From an uncultured bacterium (GTDB lineage: Bacteria; Bacillota; Clostridia; Oscillospirales; Acutalibacteraceae), in NCBI GenBank assembly GCA_905215055.1, contig CAJMOH010000070.1, forward strand, positions 1-10,342: 10,342 nucleotides of DNA, given 5' to 3'. The translations under genes were made by a program, and so were the position numbers. Of this stretch, positions 1 to 7,660 are shown one piece after another; the first letter of the stretch is position 1, and each line of letters begins with the position of its first letter. The notes beneath the pieces were generated by a model. It searched no databases, had not been told where the DNA came from, and saw only the letters and a list, made by a program, of their open reading frames with translations.

Positions 1-70
1 CCGCAGTCATATGTATTAGGTGGGAGAAACCACCCTCTACATAGTAACTCTTGGTAATAAAATTTATTCT

Positions 71-100
71 GGAGCGGACATAGAGACGCTCCTATTTTTT
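71..100. terminator. Bidirectional intrinsic terminator
   Basis: A GC-rich hairpin has arms GGAGCG (71-76) and CGCTCC (87-92) with a 10-nt loop. Rightward it is followed by TATTTTTTC, a good U-tract. Leftward it is followed by an AT-rich stretch (AGAATAAATTTTATT). It overlaps the stop codon of the leftward AraC gene and would end that transcript, and also any rightward transcript entering from outside the window. Positions 1-70 hold no gene that I can see, only a weak 5-bp hairpin (GGTGG 19-23 / CCACC 30-34). Confidence 0.65.
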
Positions 101-1045
101 CAGCATGTCCCGGACTGCTTGGGGCGTACTTCCAAACTTCTGCTGAAAAGCATGATAGAAGTTGGATACGCCGTGGTACCCAACCGCTGCCGCTATCTCC
201 TGTACCGTCATATCGCTCTGCTCTAAAAGTTCAAGAGCCTGTTCCATCCGCAGGGTCCGTACATACTCGCCGATGCTTTTTCCCTCTGTCAGCTGAAACG
301 CCTTTTGGAGCTTGTTTTTATTCATGGCAACCCGTTTGCAAAGATCCAATATGGAGGGCATGTTGCGCAGATTGCTTCGGATGAATCGTTTGGATTCCGC
401 AACGGCGGCGAGTTCCGCTTCACTCAGATAGACAGGCCGTGTGGTGGAATACCTGTGAACCAGTTCCAAAAGAAAGCCGGTTGCCGCCAGCCCCTGTCCA
501 CGCATCCAGATTTGGAAGGGCTCACCGATTAAGGGACACCGCTCGATCCTTTGGTAAATCGCCGTCAGTTCCGGGGAGTGGATTTCCCCGGAGCCGATGG
601 AGCGTTTCGCATCCTCCCAAAAGCTGCCGTAGAGCTGCACGCCGTTTTCCCGAAAGAACTGTTCCTGAAAATACATGCCGTGGAACCGCAGACGCTGCCC
701 TCCCATCAGTTTTAGGAAATGGGGCGCTGGGGAAGGGAAAACAAAGCAGCTGATTCCGGAAGTGGAATCTCGGGCGTCGGATTTTCGCATATAACTGACA
801 TAATGCCCTTCCTCATGGAAGCCGATGCCAAGGTATCGCTGCTGAATCTGGGAGCGGAAAATCGCATCTTCGGGCGGCGTAAAATCAACCGCAGCTACGC
901 AAAAGCCATGGAGATCTCCCCAGAACCGGATGTATGAGTTGTCGGGAAAGGTGAAACAGGTTCCGTTTCCTACATCCATTTGCTTCGCCCCAAAGGAACC
1001 GTAAAAACGGAATGTTTCATCGATATTGCGTATGGTGACCATCAT
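92..1045 (-). CDS. AraC-family transcriptional regulator
   Basis: Likely DNA-binding regulator of the divergent transporter operon, acting in the cytoplasm. The chain is about 317 aa. The C-terminal 100 residues are a typical AraC double helix-turn-helix: first HTH at about 230-253 (SILDLCKRVAMNKNKLQKAF), second at about 279-303, with the family signature VGYHGVSNFYHAFQQKFG ending in the usual TP (about 288-308). The N-terminal ~200 residues are a ligand or effector domain that I do not recognise further. I chose the ATG at 1045 because AAGGAG (1056-1051) lies 5 nt upstream; an adjacent ATG at 1042 has 8-nt spacing and is equally plausible. An in-frame GTG at 1096 has no ribosome binding site. 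It is transcribed away from the ABC operon, as AraC activators of siderophore uptake (YbtA, PchR) often are. Its own promoter carries the same operator as the operon, so both are probably co-regulated. Family is sure; iron or siderophore sensing is inferred. Confidence 0.93.
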   Translation of the reverse strand: MMVTIRNIDETFRFYGSFGAKQMDVGNGTCFTFPDNSYIRFWGDLHGFCVAAVDFTPPEDAIFRSQIQQRYLGIGFHEEGHYVSYMRKSDARDSTSGISCFVFPSPAPHFLKLMGGQRLRFHGMYFQEQFFRENGVQLYGSFWEDAKRSIGSGEIHSPELTAIYQRIERCPLIGEPFQIWMRGQGLAATGFLLELVHRYSTTRPVYLSEAELAAVAESKRFIRSNLRNMPSILDLCKRVAMNKNKLQKAFQLTEGKSIGEYVRTLRMEQALELLEQSDMTVQEIAAAVGYHGVSNFYHAFQQKFGSTPQAVRDMLKK

Positions 1046-1104
1046 ATCATCTCCTTGCCGTGTGCTGAAATGGCACACGGTTTTCTGTTTTGGCACGAAT
1101 TTTA

Positions 1105-1120
1105 GTTAGTTGATGCTAAC
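1105..1120 (-). promoter_or_regulatory. Operator copy 1 (GTTAG-N6-CTAAC)
   Basis: Read leftward this is GTTAGCATCAACTAAC, an inverted repeat with 5-bp arms and a 6-bp spacer, so half-site centres are 11 bp (one helical turn) apart. It matches the copy at 1254-1269 in 15 of 16 bases. It starts 11 nt downstream of the -10 box of the AraC-gene promoter, a position suited to repression. The arms resemble half-sites of the DtxR/IdeR iron box (TTAGGTTAG...), but the spacer is longer than in the classical box, so the binding protein is inferred. Confidence 0.6.
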
Positions 1121-1131
1121 CTATGCGTAGA

Positions 1132-1160
1132 ATTATATCGGAGAAATGGTGTAAAATCAA
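1132..1160 (-). promoter_or_regulatory. Sigma-A promoter of the AraC-type gene
   Basis: Leftward -35 TTGATT (1160-1155), a 17-bp spacer, and a perfect -10 TATAAT (1137-1132). Transcription would start near 1125, about 80 nt before the chosen ATG and directly in front of operator copy 1. Confidence 0.65.
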
Positions 1161-1201
1161 GTGTTTTGCAGGGAGACGGATAGCGGAACGCTTATTTTGA
1201 G

Positions 1202-1214
1202 GCACTTGTGGTGC
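1202..1214. promoter_or_regulatory. Small inverted repeat beside the operon -35 box
   Basis: GCAC-TTGTG-GTGC ends 2 nt before the -35 box of the rightward promoter. This is where an activator contacting RNA polymerase would sit, so it is a candidate site for the neighbouring AraC protein. The repeat is short and could be chance. Confidence 0.2.
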
Positions 1215-1216
1215 TA

Positions 1217-1245
1217 TTGACGCAAAGGATTGCAGGCGGCATAAT
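1217..1245 (+). promoter_or_regulatory. Sigma-A promoter of the transporter operon
   Basis: -35 TTGACG (1217-1222), a 17-bp spacer, and -10 CATAAT (1240-1245). The predicted start is near 1252, leaving a leader of about 65 nt before the first gene. Operator copy 2 begins at this start point. All seven downstream genes appear to depend on it, since no other convincing promoter or large gap is seen up to 8466. Confidence 0.65.
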
Positions 1246-1252
1246 GAGTGTG

Positions 1253-1270
1253 GGTTAGCATAAACTAACC
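1253..1270 (+). promoter_or_regulatory. Operator copy 2 (GGTTAG-N6-CTAACC)
   Basis: GGTTAGCATAAACTAACC is a perfect 6-bp-arm inverted repeat placed over the predicted transcription start, 7 nt after the -10 box. Its 16-bp core is 15/16 identical to the copy in front of the AraC-type gene, in the same orientation relative to its gene. Placement argues for a repressor site. The DtxR-like protein encoded at 7661 in the same operon is the obvious local candidate, and a genome-wide metal repressor elsewhere is the alternative. Confidence 0.65.
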
Positions 1271-1316
1271 AATATATCTTTCTCCGCATACAAGAAGCGA
1301 GAGGGAAAGGAGAAGT

Positions 1317-3125
1317 ATGGGAGATAAAAAGAAGAACACCGTATTCCGAGTGTTTCAAGCCGCACAGTGCGGTTCGGCAAAATATGTACTTGGGGTGCTC
1401 TGCTCTGCGGTCAGCATTCTATGCACAGCAGTTCCCTTTTACACGGTCTATCGCATTGTGCGTATTTTCCTGGAGGCGTCGCTCCATCAGACATCGGTAG
1501 ATTCCTCCCAGGCGTGGTTTTGGGTGGGAATGACGCTGGCAATCATTGCGGCGGGCATTCTGCTGTCCATTGCGGGCAGTGTGATCTGCCACGCCTGTGC
1601 CTTCCGGGCGCTCTATGACCTGCGCATGCGCATCTTGAGCCATATGGGAAAACTGAACCTGGGCTTTTTTACCGGCGGGCAGTCCGGCGCAGTGCAGAAG
1701 ACCATGAGCGACAGCATTGAGAAGATGGAAGGCATTATCGCCCACGACGTATCCAACCTTGTGGGTGCTGCGCTGCTGCTGATTTCGCTGGCTGTGCTGC
1801 TGTTTTCCATCAATGTGCCATTGACGCTTACCATTTTTGCCGCACTGGCAGCCGCTTTTATCATCCAGTTTTCGGCTTTCGGCGGAAAGCGTGGGCAGAA
1901 AATCTGGACGGAGCTGAACCAGTCCGCCACAGAGCTGGACGCGGCCTTTTCCGAATATGTGGCCGGCATGGAGGAGGAAAAAATCTTTGGCAGGCCGGAA
2001 GCGGAGGCCCGACGGCTTACCGGGTTGATTGAAAAGAACAGAAGCCACCTGATGGCCTACCTCAAGCGGGTCACCCCAATCTACGGGGCCTATAAGACCA
2101 TCACCCTGTCTGTGCTGGCTTTCATTCTGATTGCCGGCTGTGTGTTGCTGTACCTGAACCCAGGGGATCACCAGCTGATGATGGATCTTCTCCTGTTCCT
2201 GATTGTGGGGCCGGCAGTGATCAGCCCGCTGATGGAGCTGGTGGAGTTCGGCGCAGAACTTCGGAACCTGTCCGTGCGGATGGACCAGATTGATGATGTG
2301 CTGAAGATGGAGCCGACAGGCGAGGGGCAGATAGACGCAGTGCCGGCCTGCCCTGCACTGTCTTTCCGGGATGTGAGCTTTTCCTATCAGAAAGCGGCGG
2401 ACCCCTTGCGCCGCATGGCGCTGGACCATGTGAGCATGGAGATTCCAGCGGGCAGCTTTGTTGCGTTGGTGGGGCCCTCCGGCGGGGGCAAGTCCACGGC
2501 GGGGCAGCTGCTGGCCCGGTTTTGGGATGTGGAGAGCGGAAGCATCGCCATAGGCGGAACGGACATCCGGGACTATACCGCCCGGACACTGATGGACACT
2601 GTAGCCTTTGTATTTCAGGACACCTATATCTTCGCAGAGAGCGTCTATGACAATATCGCCATGCACCGTGATGTCAGCCGGGAGGCGGTGGAACAGGCGG
2701 CCAAAGCGGCCCGCTGCCACGAGTTTATTCTGTCCCTCCCGGACGGTTACAACACCCGGCTGGGGGACGGCGGGCACAAGCTGTCCGGCGGCGAGACCCA
2801 GCGCATCGCCATCGCCAGGGCGATTTTGAAGGACGCCCCCATTGTGGTGCTGGACGAGGCCATGGCCTTTGCCGACGCGGAAAACGAACTGGCGCTGCGG
2901 GAGGGCATGGCGGAGCTGCTCCAGGGCAAGACGGTTTTGATGATCGCCCACCGGCTCTACTCCATCCGGGATGCAGACTGTATTTATGTCCTGGACAGCG
3001 GGAGATTGGCCGAAAGCGGGACCCACCAGGAGCTTCTGGATAAAAATGGCTTGTATGCCCATCTTTGGGCTATTCAGAATGAGACGGAAGTCTGGCAGAT
3101 GAAAGGAGGTGTTTCCCCTGCTTAA
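1317..3125 (+). CDS. ABC transporter, membrane domain plus ATPase (first half-transporter)
   Basis: A 602-aa type-IV (exporter-fold) half-transporter of the cytoplasmic membrane. The N-terminal ~320 residues hold about six membrane segments; the C-terminal part is a complete ABC ATPase. Walker A is GPSGGGKST (386-394, Lys392), signature LSGGE (489-493), Walker B IVVLDE (509-514, Glu514) and switch His545. All catalytic residues are present. The D-loop region reads DEAMAFADAENE instead of the usual DEATSALD, a variant I associate with YbtP/IrtA-like siderophore transporters. AAAGGAG (1306-1312) lies 4 nt before the ATG. The C-terminus overlaps the next gene, a second half-transporter, so a heterodimer is likely. 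YbtPQ and IrtAB have this fold yet import ferri-siderophores. Import of an iron complex is therefore a contextual inference; a drug or peptide exporter is the alternative. Confidence 0.93.
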   Translation: MGDKKKNTVFRVFQAAQCGSAKYVLGVLCSAVSILCTAVPFYTVYRIVRIFLEASLHQTSVDSSQAWFWVGMTLAIIAAGILLSIAGSVICHACAFRALYDLRMRILSHMGKLNLGFFTGGQSGAVQKTMSDSIEKMEGIIAHDVSNLVGAALLLISLAVLLFSINVPLTLTIFAALAAAFIIQFSAFGGKRGQKIWTELNQSATELDAAFSEYVAGMEEEKIFGRPEAEARRLTGLIEKNRSHLMAYLKRVTPIYGAYKTITLSVLAFILIAGCVLLYLNPGDHQLMMDLLLFLIVGPAVISPLMELVEFGAELRNLSVRMDQIDDVLKMEPTGEGQIDAVPACPALSFRDVSFSYQKAADPLRRMALDHVSMEIPAGSFVALVGPSGGGKSTAGQLLARFWDVESGSIAIGGTDIRDYTARTLMDTVAFVFQDTYIFAESVYDNIAMHRDVSREAVEQAAKAARCHEFILSLPDGYNTRLGDGGHKLSGGETQRIAIARAILKDAPIVVLDEAMAFADAENELALREGMAELLQGKTVLMIAHRLYSIRDADCIYVLDSGRLAESGTHQELLDKNGLYAHLWAIQNETEVWQMKGGVSPA

Positions 3126-4875
3126 TATGATACGGCAGTTTACTTTTCATAAGCCAAAGGAAATCCTCCAGCCCACGCTGTGGCTGTTCCTTTCCCAGGC
3201 GTGCAGCATGCTCCCGGCCATTCTGGCCTACATGGCTATCTACACTCTTGGCGAAGCGTTTGTGCCGCCCTATACCCTGGATCTGTTCCGGCTTATTACC
3301 CTGGCAGCCCTTGGCGTTGGGTGCTTTGTGCTGCAGTATATAGTTGAGCTGATTTCCTATTACTTCACCTACGGCAAGGCGTACCGGGATACGGCGGACA
3401 AGCGCATTGCCTACATACAAAAGCTGCGCCGGCAGCCATTGGGCTTCTTCTCAAGCAAGGAGTCCGGCGAACTGATAAGCTCCTTTTCAAACGACTTTGC
3501 CAATGTGGAGTACACGCTCTGCTACTGGCTGCCATACCCGCTGGGCGTTGGGGCGCTGCTTGCGATTTCCATTGTTTGGATCTGCGTATATGACTGGCGC
3601 ATGGGGCTAGCCATGTTCGGTATGCTGCCCGTCTGTGCGCTGCTCATGTTGCTGGTTGCCAAGGTGAAGGAGAAGCACAGCGGCCGGGTCATGGAGGCAA
3701 AGGTCCACGCCGCTACACAGATCAACGAATATCTGCGGGGCATGAAGGACCTGAAAGCCTATCACCGTACCGGCGAGGGGTTTGACACCCTGAAAAAGGC
3801 AATGGGAAACCTGCGGGATGAATCCCTTAAGGACGAAGCCGTGGCGGGCAGTCTCAGCAACCTCTGCGCCTCCCTGGTGCGGTTCATCGTGCCGGTAACC
3901 GTGGCGGTGGGGATGTACCTGCTCCTGGGCGGGAGCCTTGGTATATTGGATTTTGCAGGCTTTCTTGTTCTGGCCACCAAACTGGTGGAGGCCGAGCTGA
4001 TGCTGGTGGCCAGTATCTCGGCTCTCCGTGGGATGGCTCCCTCCGGCCGGCGGCTGGATGCGGTCATGACCACCCCGGAGCCCACGGGCGAGGCGGAAAT
4101 TGGACACGGGGATGCATATATGTTTGAGAACGTGTCCTTCCGCTATGGGGATGGAGCGGATGTGATCCGGGACGTCTCCTTTCAAACACCCGCCGGTTCC
4201 CTCACCGCCCTGGTAGGGCCTTCGGGCAGTGGGAAATCCACGCTGCTCCGGCTCATGGCCCGGTTTTGGGATTATCAGATGGGGCATATCCGCATGGAGA
4301 AAAGGGACATCCGGGAAATCCGGACAGACAGCCTGCTTGCCCAGATTTCCATGGTCATGCAGAACGCCTACCTGTTCCATGGGTCGCTTCGAGAAAACCT
4401 CTGCTTCGGGAATGAGACAATCAGCGAGGAACGGATGGTGGAGGCGTGCCGGCGGGCCTGCTGTCACGAGTTTATCTCGGCCCTGCCGGAGGGCTACGAC
4501 ACCATGGTAGGCGAAGGCGGCGCCACCTTATCCGGCGGGGAGCGCCAGCGCATTTCTCTGGCCCGGGCCTTTTTGAAGGATGTGCCCATCCTGCTGCTGG
4601 ACGAACCCACAGCTTCTCTGGACGCCGATAACGAGGCCATGGTGCAGCGGGCGCTGGATGAGATTGCTAGAGAGCGCACAGTTGTGATGATCGCTCACCG
4701 CCTGAAAACCGTCCGGGGCGCAGAGCAAATTCTCGTGCTGGAGGACGGAAAAATCATAGAACAAGGGACTCACGACCAGCTTGTCGGGGAAAATGGCCTC
4801 TATGCCCGGCTGTGGGGATTACAGAATCAAGCTGGAGCCTATACATTTCAGTCAACTAAGGAGGAAACAAAGTGA
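3109..4875 (+). CDS. ABC transporter, membrane domain plus ATPase (second half-transporter)
   Basis: About 588 aa: an N-terminal membrane domain (roughly residues 20-300) then an ABC ATPase with Walker A GPSGSGKST (370-378, Lys376), signature LSGGE (474-478), Walker B ILLLDE (494-499, Glu499) and His530. The D-loop is the ordinary PTASLD, unlike its partner. Neither partner has a degenerate site, so both composite ATPase sites should work, unlike LmrCD/TM287-288-type heterodimers. The start is uncertain. The GTG at 3109 touches the strong AAAGGAGG (3102-3109), too close for normal use. An in-frame CTG at 3118 has ideal 8-nt spacing, and the ATG at 3127 follows the upstream stop directly (TAATATG), which would suit termination-reinitiation. 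I give the longest frame. It ends in a GTGA overlap with the next gene. Probable partner of the preceding half-transporter in one importer. Confidence 0.92.
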   Translation: MFPLLNMIRQFTFHKPKEILQPTLWLFLSQACSMLPAILAYMAIYTLGEAFVPPYTLDLFRLITLAALGVGCFVLQYIVELISYYFTYGKAYRDTADKRIAYIQKLRRQPLGFFSSKESGELISSFSNDFANVEYTLCYWLPYPLGVGALLAISIVWICVYDWRMGLAMFGMLPVCALLMLLVAKVKEKHSGRVMEAKVHAATQINEYLRGMKDLKAYHRTGEGFDTLKKAMGNLRDESLKDEAVAGSLSNLCASLVRFIVPVTVAVGMYLLLGGSLGILDFAGFLVLATKLVEAELMLVASISALRGMAPSGRRLDAVMTTPEPTGEAEIGHGDAYMFENVSFRYGDGADVIRDVSFQTPAGSLTALVGPSGSGKSTLLRLMARFWDYQMGHIRMEKRDIREIRTDSLLAQISMVMQNAYLFHGSLRENLCFGNETISEERMVEACRRACCHEFISALPEGYDTMVGEGGATLSGGERQRISLARAFLKDVPILLLDEPTASLDADNEAMVQRALDEIARERTVVMIAHRLKTVRGAEQILVLEDGKIIEQGTHDQLVGENGLYARLWGLQNQAGAYTFQSTKEETK

Positions 4876-5483
4876 AACAGTCTAAATTTTTAAGCCTGAA
4901 GGAATTCGTCATCGTGCTGCTCCTCGCCTGCGTGGAGACGGCCATTGGGCTCGTAGTTACCATGCCCTTTGCGGCTAATCTCCAGCTTGTCTATTTCCTC
5001 GCCCCCGGGCTTGCCGGACTGATTAACGGAATTATCTATGTCCTGATCATCAAGAAGTGCCCAAAGATAGGCACACAGTTTATCATCCCGGCCATCTACG
5101 GGCTGTACTTCCTGTTTTCCGGAAGTGTATATGTCTTTATCTTCTTTATGATTTTGGCAGTTGTAAATGAGCTCATCATGCTGGGCGGCGGATATAGAAG
5201 CAAAATCCGCTCTGCCGTTCCTCATACGCTCACCTGGATGCTCAACGCCATGGGCAGCACCCTGACGATGCTGCTGTTCCGAGACAGCCTGGTTGAGAGC
5301 TATGTGTCCATGGGTATGGACGCAGCCAGTGCAGATGCCGCCATCGCATCTCTGGAGAGCTTCTGGCTGGCGCCGCAGAACATTGCCATCGCCCTGGTGG
5401 CTGCGGCGGCGCTGTCCATCGCCGGCTATGCGCTGGGGATGAAAATGCTGGGCAAACACTTTAAACCGGCTGGAATTGCGTAA
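4872..5483 (+). CDS. MptD/Trep_Strep-family putative ECF transporter S component
   Basis: A 203-aa very hydrophobic protein with about five to six membrane segments (roughly 11-31, 38-60, 69-84, 86-104, 117-136, 170-192) and short basic loops (KKCPK, GGGYRSKIRS). It would be the substrate-binding membrane subunit of an energy-coupling factor importer. The next two genes supply the EcfT and EcfA partners, making a self-contained group-I-like cassette. I assign it to the Trep_Strep/MptD family from its length, its N-terminal LKEFVIVLLLACVETAIG pattern and the GGGYRSK loop; the substrate is not readable from sequence. GTG start with AAGGAGG (4858-4864) at 7-nt spacing, overlapping the preceding stop. 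The gene stop overlaps the next start (TAATG). In this setting an iron complex, free siderophore or heme is the leading guess. Confidence 0.82.
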   Translation: MKQSKFLSLKEFVIVLLLACVETAIGLVVTMPFAANLQLVYFLAPGLAGLINGIIYVLIIKKCPKIGTQFIIPAIYGLYFLFSGSVYVFIFFMILAVVNELIMLGGGYRSKIRSAVPHTLTWMLNAMGSTLTMLLFRDSLVESYVSMGMDAASADAAIASLESFWLAPQNIAIALVAAAALSIAGYALGMKMLGKHFKPAGIA

Positions 5484-6214
5484 TGGGAGCCGAAAAGCGC
5501 AGGCGCTTTCAACCAGACCCCCGCACATGGCTGTTGCTCTGTCTGTTGGGGATTGCCGCTATTCTCGTGATCCGCTCTGAGATTGGGTGTCTGTGCCTGT
5601 TTCTGGCGTGCCTGCTTATACACATGCTGGCAGGCAATGGCGGCAAAATCCTTCCCTACGGGCTGTATTACCTCATTTTTTATGGCATTGGCTGGTTGGG
5701 CGTGCATCTGATGGACAGCGGAGTCGCCTTTTCGGTCAGCTCCATGCTGTCCAGCATCGGCATCGTCAGCCGGAAGGTGCTGGTCCCCCTCTCCTTTGTA
5801 ATCTGCCTGGCCGGGGAGCCCACCGGTTCCTTAATGGCGGCGCTGCAAAAACTGCATTTGCCAAAGGCTGCGGGGATCGGGACGGCAGTTGTACTGCGCT
5901 TCTTTCCGACAATCGCTGGGGAATACCGGGCCATCCGTTCTTCCCAGAGGTTCCGTGGGATCGGGGTAGGGGTGCTGCACACCCTTACCCATCTTCCCAC
6001 CACGGCAGAGTATATTCTGATCCCGCTGATCCTTCGCACGACGAAAGTAGCGGAGGAGCTCTCTGCCTCTATGACGGTGCGGGGCGTGCGGTTTTCCGGG
6101 GAGACGGTCAGCTACCGCTCCATCCGGTTTTGTTGGAAGGACGCTGCGCTTCTTGCCCTACTGCTTGCTGTCGCCTGTACAGTTCTGCTTCTGGAGAGGG
6201 GCGGTGTCCTTTGA
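5483..6214 (+). CDS. ecfT: ECF transporter transmembrane subunit EcfT (CbiQ-like)
   Basis: A 243-aa membrane scaffold linking the S component to the ATPase subunit. The N-terminus is basic (GAEKRRR), followed by hydrophobic segments at about 16-50, 58-75 and 96-110, and a last one at 219-237. The cytoplasmic coupling region 128-205 carries the family pattern RFFPTIAGEYRAI and two xRG motifs, RFRG (156-159) and TVRG (198-201). In EcfT proteins these helices dock into the two ATPase domains. The ATG overlaps the stop of the S component; no strong ribosome binding site is visible, so translation is probably coupled. The TGA stop is nested in the TTG start of the ATPase gene. Family assignment is firm. 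It presumably serves only the adjacent S component, because all three parts are in one operon. Confidence 0.88.
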   Translation: MGAEKRRRFQPDPRTWLLLCLLGIAAILVIRSEIGCLCLFLACLLIHMLAGNGGKILPYGLYYLIFYGIGWLGVHLMDSGVAFSVSSMLSSIGIVSRKVLVPLSFVICLAGEPTGSLMAALQKLHLPKAAGIGTAVVLRFFPTIAGEYRAIRSSQRFRGIGVGVLHTLTHLPTTAEYILIPLILRTTKVAEELSASMTVRGVRFSGETVSYRSIRFCWKDAALLALLLAVACTVLLLERGGVL

Positions 6215-7644
6215 TTGAACTGAAAAATATTTCCTTTACCTATGAAAACAGCCGTGAGGGAGACAGCCAGTTGCGCCATGTGGATTTGCAAGTGGGGCGG
6301 GGCGAACTGGTGATCCTCGCCGGCCGGAGCGGATGCGGAAAAACCACCCTGACCCGTGTACTCAACGGGCTGTGCCCGCAGTTTTATCCGGGTGAACTTA
6401 CCGGCAGCTATCTGCTGGATGGACAGGACGCCCTGAAAATGCCGGTTCACCAGCTTGGTACGATGGTGGGAAGCGTGTTCCAGGACCCCCGCAGCCAGTT
6501 TTTTACCACAAATACCACAGATGAGATCGTTCTTGGCATGGAGAATATTCCCATGGAGCAATCTGTGATGCAGCAGCGGGTGGAGGCTGTGTGCAGCCAG
6601 ATGAACCTTCAGCGCCTGCTGGACCGGCGAATCTTCCCGCTTTCCAGCGGGGAGAAACAGCTGATTGCCATCGCTTCGGTTTGCACCATGGAACCCAAGG
6701 TCATCGTCATGGACGAGCCATCCGCCAACCTGGACAGTGACGCTATGGTGCGTTTGGGCGCCCTGCTGTACCGCTTGAAAGAGGCCGGGCATACCATCCT
6801 GCTCTCAGAGCACCGCTTTCATTATGTCTGCGACTCCTTTGACCGGCTGGTATTTATGGAGAATGGGGAGATTTCCGCCATTTACAGCCGCAGCGAGGCG
6901 CTTAGCCTGACAGAGGGGCAGCTGGCGGTCATGGGGCTGCGCCCCTTCCAGCCGCCCGCTTTCCGGGTGGGCGGGGCATTTCTCTCCAAGCCGGAGGATG
7001 CATTTCAAGCATCTCAAATTTCCTGTATACTGGACGGGCGGCAGATTTTAGAGGACGTCACCTTTTCGGCCCGAAGCGGCAGAATCCTCGCCATCGCCGG
7101 GCCCAATGGCGCCGGAAAATCTACGTTGTGCCGTACAATCACCGGACTATGCCGTGCCATGGGAACGGTTCAAATTGATGGAGCATATCTGAAACGAAAA
7201 CGCCGCACCAAACAGTCCTTTTTCGTGCAGCAGGATGCCGACTACCAGCTCTATGCCCCCACTGTGGTAGACGAATTCCTGATTGGAAAAAGGGCGTCGC
7301 CGGAGCTCAGGCAGGCAGCTTTGGCAAGGCTGAACGAAATGGGTCTGGAGCCCTTTGCTGTCCGCCATCCGGCCTCCCTCTCGGGCGGGCAGAAGCAGCG
7401 GTTGCTGCTGGCGCTTGCGGCGGAGAGCGGCCGGGACCTCCTGGTCTTTGACGAGCCCACAAGCGGCCTGGACGGGTACAATATGCGCCTGACGGTAAAG
7501 CTGCTCCGGCAGCTTGCCGCAGCGGGAAAATGCCTGCTGCTGATTACCCACGACATGGACTTGATTGCAGCGGCCGCTGACTGCGTGCTTTATCTGGAGC
7601 AGGGCAAGCTGCGCTATCACCGCAATGTGCTGCGGGATAAATAA
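6211..7644 (+). CDS. ECF-type ATPase with two ABC domains in one chain (EcfA-EcfA' fusion)
   Basis: About 477 aa with two complete ABC ATPase domains and no membrane segments. It would energise the ECF complex at the inner face of the membrane. Domain 1: Walker A GRSGCGKTT (38-46, Lys44), signature LSSGE (144-148), Walker B VIVMDE (164-169), then a His in LLSEHRF. Domain 2: Walker A GPNGAGKST (297-305, Lys303), signature LSGGQ (390-394), Walker B LLVFDE (about 410-415), and His in LLITHD. Most ECF modules use two separate ATPase genes, so one chain replaces EcfA1 plus EcfA2. The frame stays open upstream to 5587, but only as a shadow of ecfT. The TTG at 6211 is chosen because homology begins there (LIELKNISFTYE), it overlaps the EcfT stop (TTGA), and AGGGG (6197-6201) lies 9 nt before it. 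The next gene follows after 16 nt. Confidence 0.9.
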   Translation: MIELKNISFTYENSREGDSQLRHVDLQVGRGELVILAGRSGCGKTTLTRVLNGLCPQFYPGELTGSYLLDGQDALKMPVHQLGTMVGSVFQDPRSQFFTTNTTDEIVLGMENIPMEQSVMQQRVEAVCSQMNLQRLLDRRIFPLSSGEKQLIAIASVCTMEPKVIVMDEPSANLDSDAMVRLGALLYRLKEAGHTILLSEHRFHYVCDSFDRLVFMENGEISAIYSRSEALSLTEGQLAVMGLRPFQPPAFRVGGAFLSKPEDAFQASQISCILDGRQILEDVTFSARSGRILAIAGPNGAGKSTLCRTITGLCRAMGTVQIDGAYLKRKRRTKQSFFVQQDADYQLYAPTVVDEFLIGKRASPELRQAALARLNEMGLEPFAVRHPASLSGGQKQRLLLALAAESGRDLLVFDEPTSGLDGYNMRLTVKLLRQLAAAGKCLLLITHDMDLIAAAADCVLYLEQGKLRYHRNVLRDK

Positions 7645-7660
7645 AAGAGAGGCGTAACCT

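Noticed and set aside
1105..1270. The two GTTAG...CTAAC repeats as ends or attachment sites of a mobile element
   Set aside because: They are only about 130 bp apart, flank no gene, and fit exactly downstream of two opposed promoters, so operators explain them better.
1419..3062. 547-codon open frame on the minus strand
   Set aside because: Lies antisense to the first half-transporter. It is rich in His, Gln and Pro with no recognisable domain, and is an artefact of GC-biased third positions.
1317..4875. Multidrug or bacteriocin exporter of the LmrCD type
   Set aside because: Not excluded, but both ATPase sites look intact, and the co-transcribed ECF importer with AraC and DtxR regulators points to metal or siderophore uptake.
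5587..6210. N-terminal extension of the double ATPase
   Set aside because: This stretch is an out-of-frame reading of ecfT with low-complexity, Cys/Arg/Pro-rich translation. Homology to ABC ATPases starts at the TTG at 6211.
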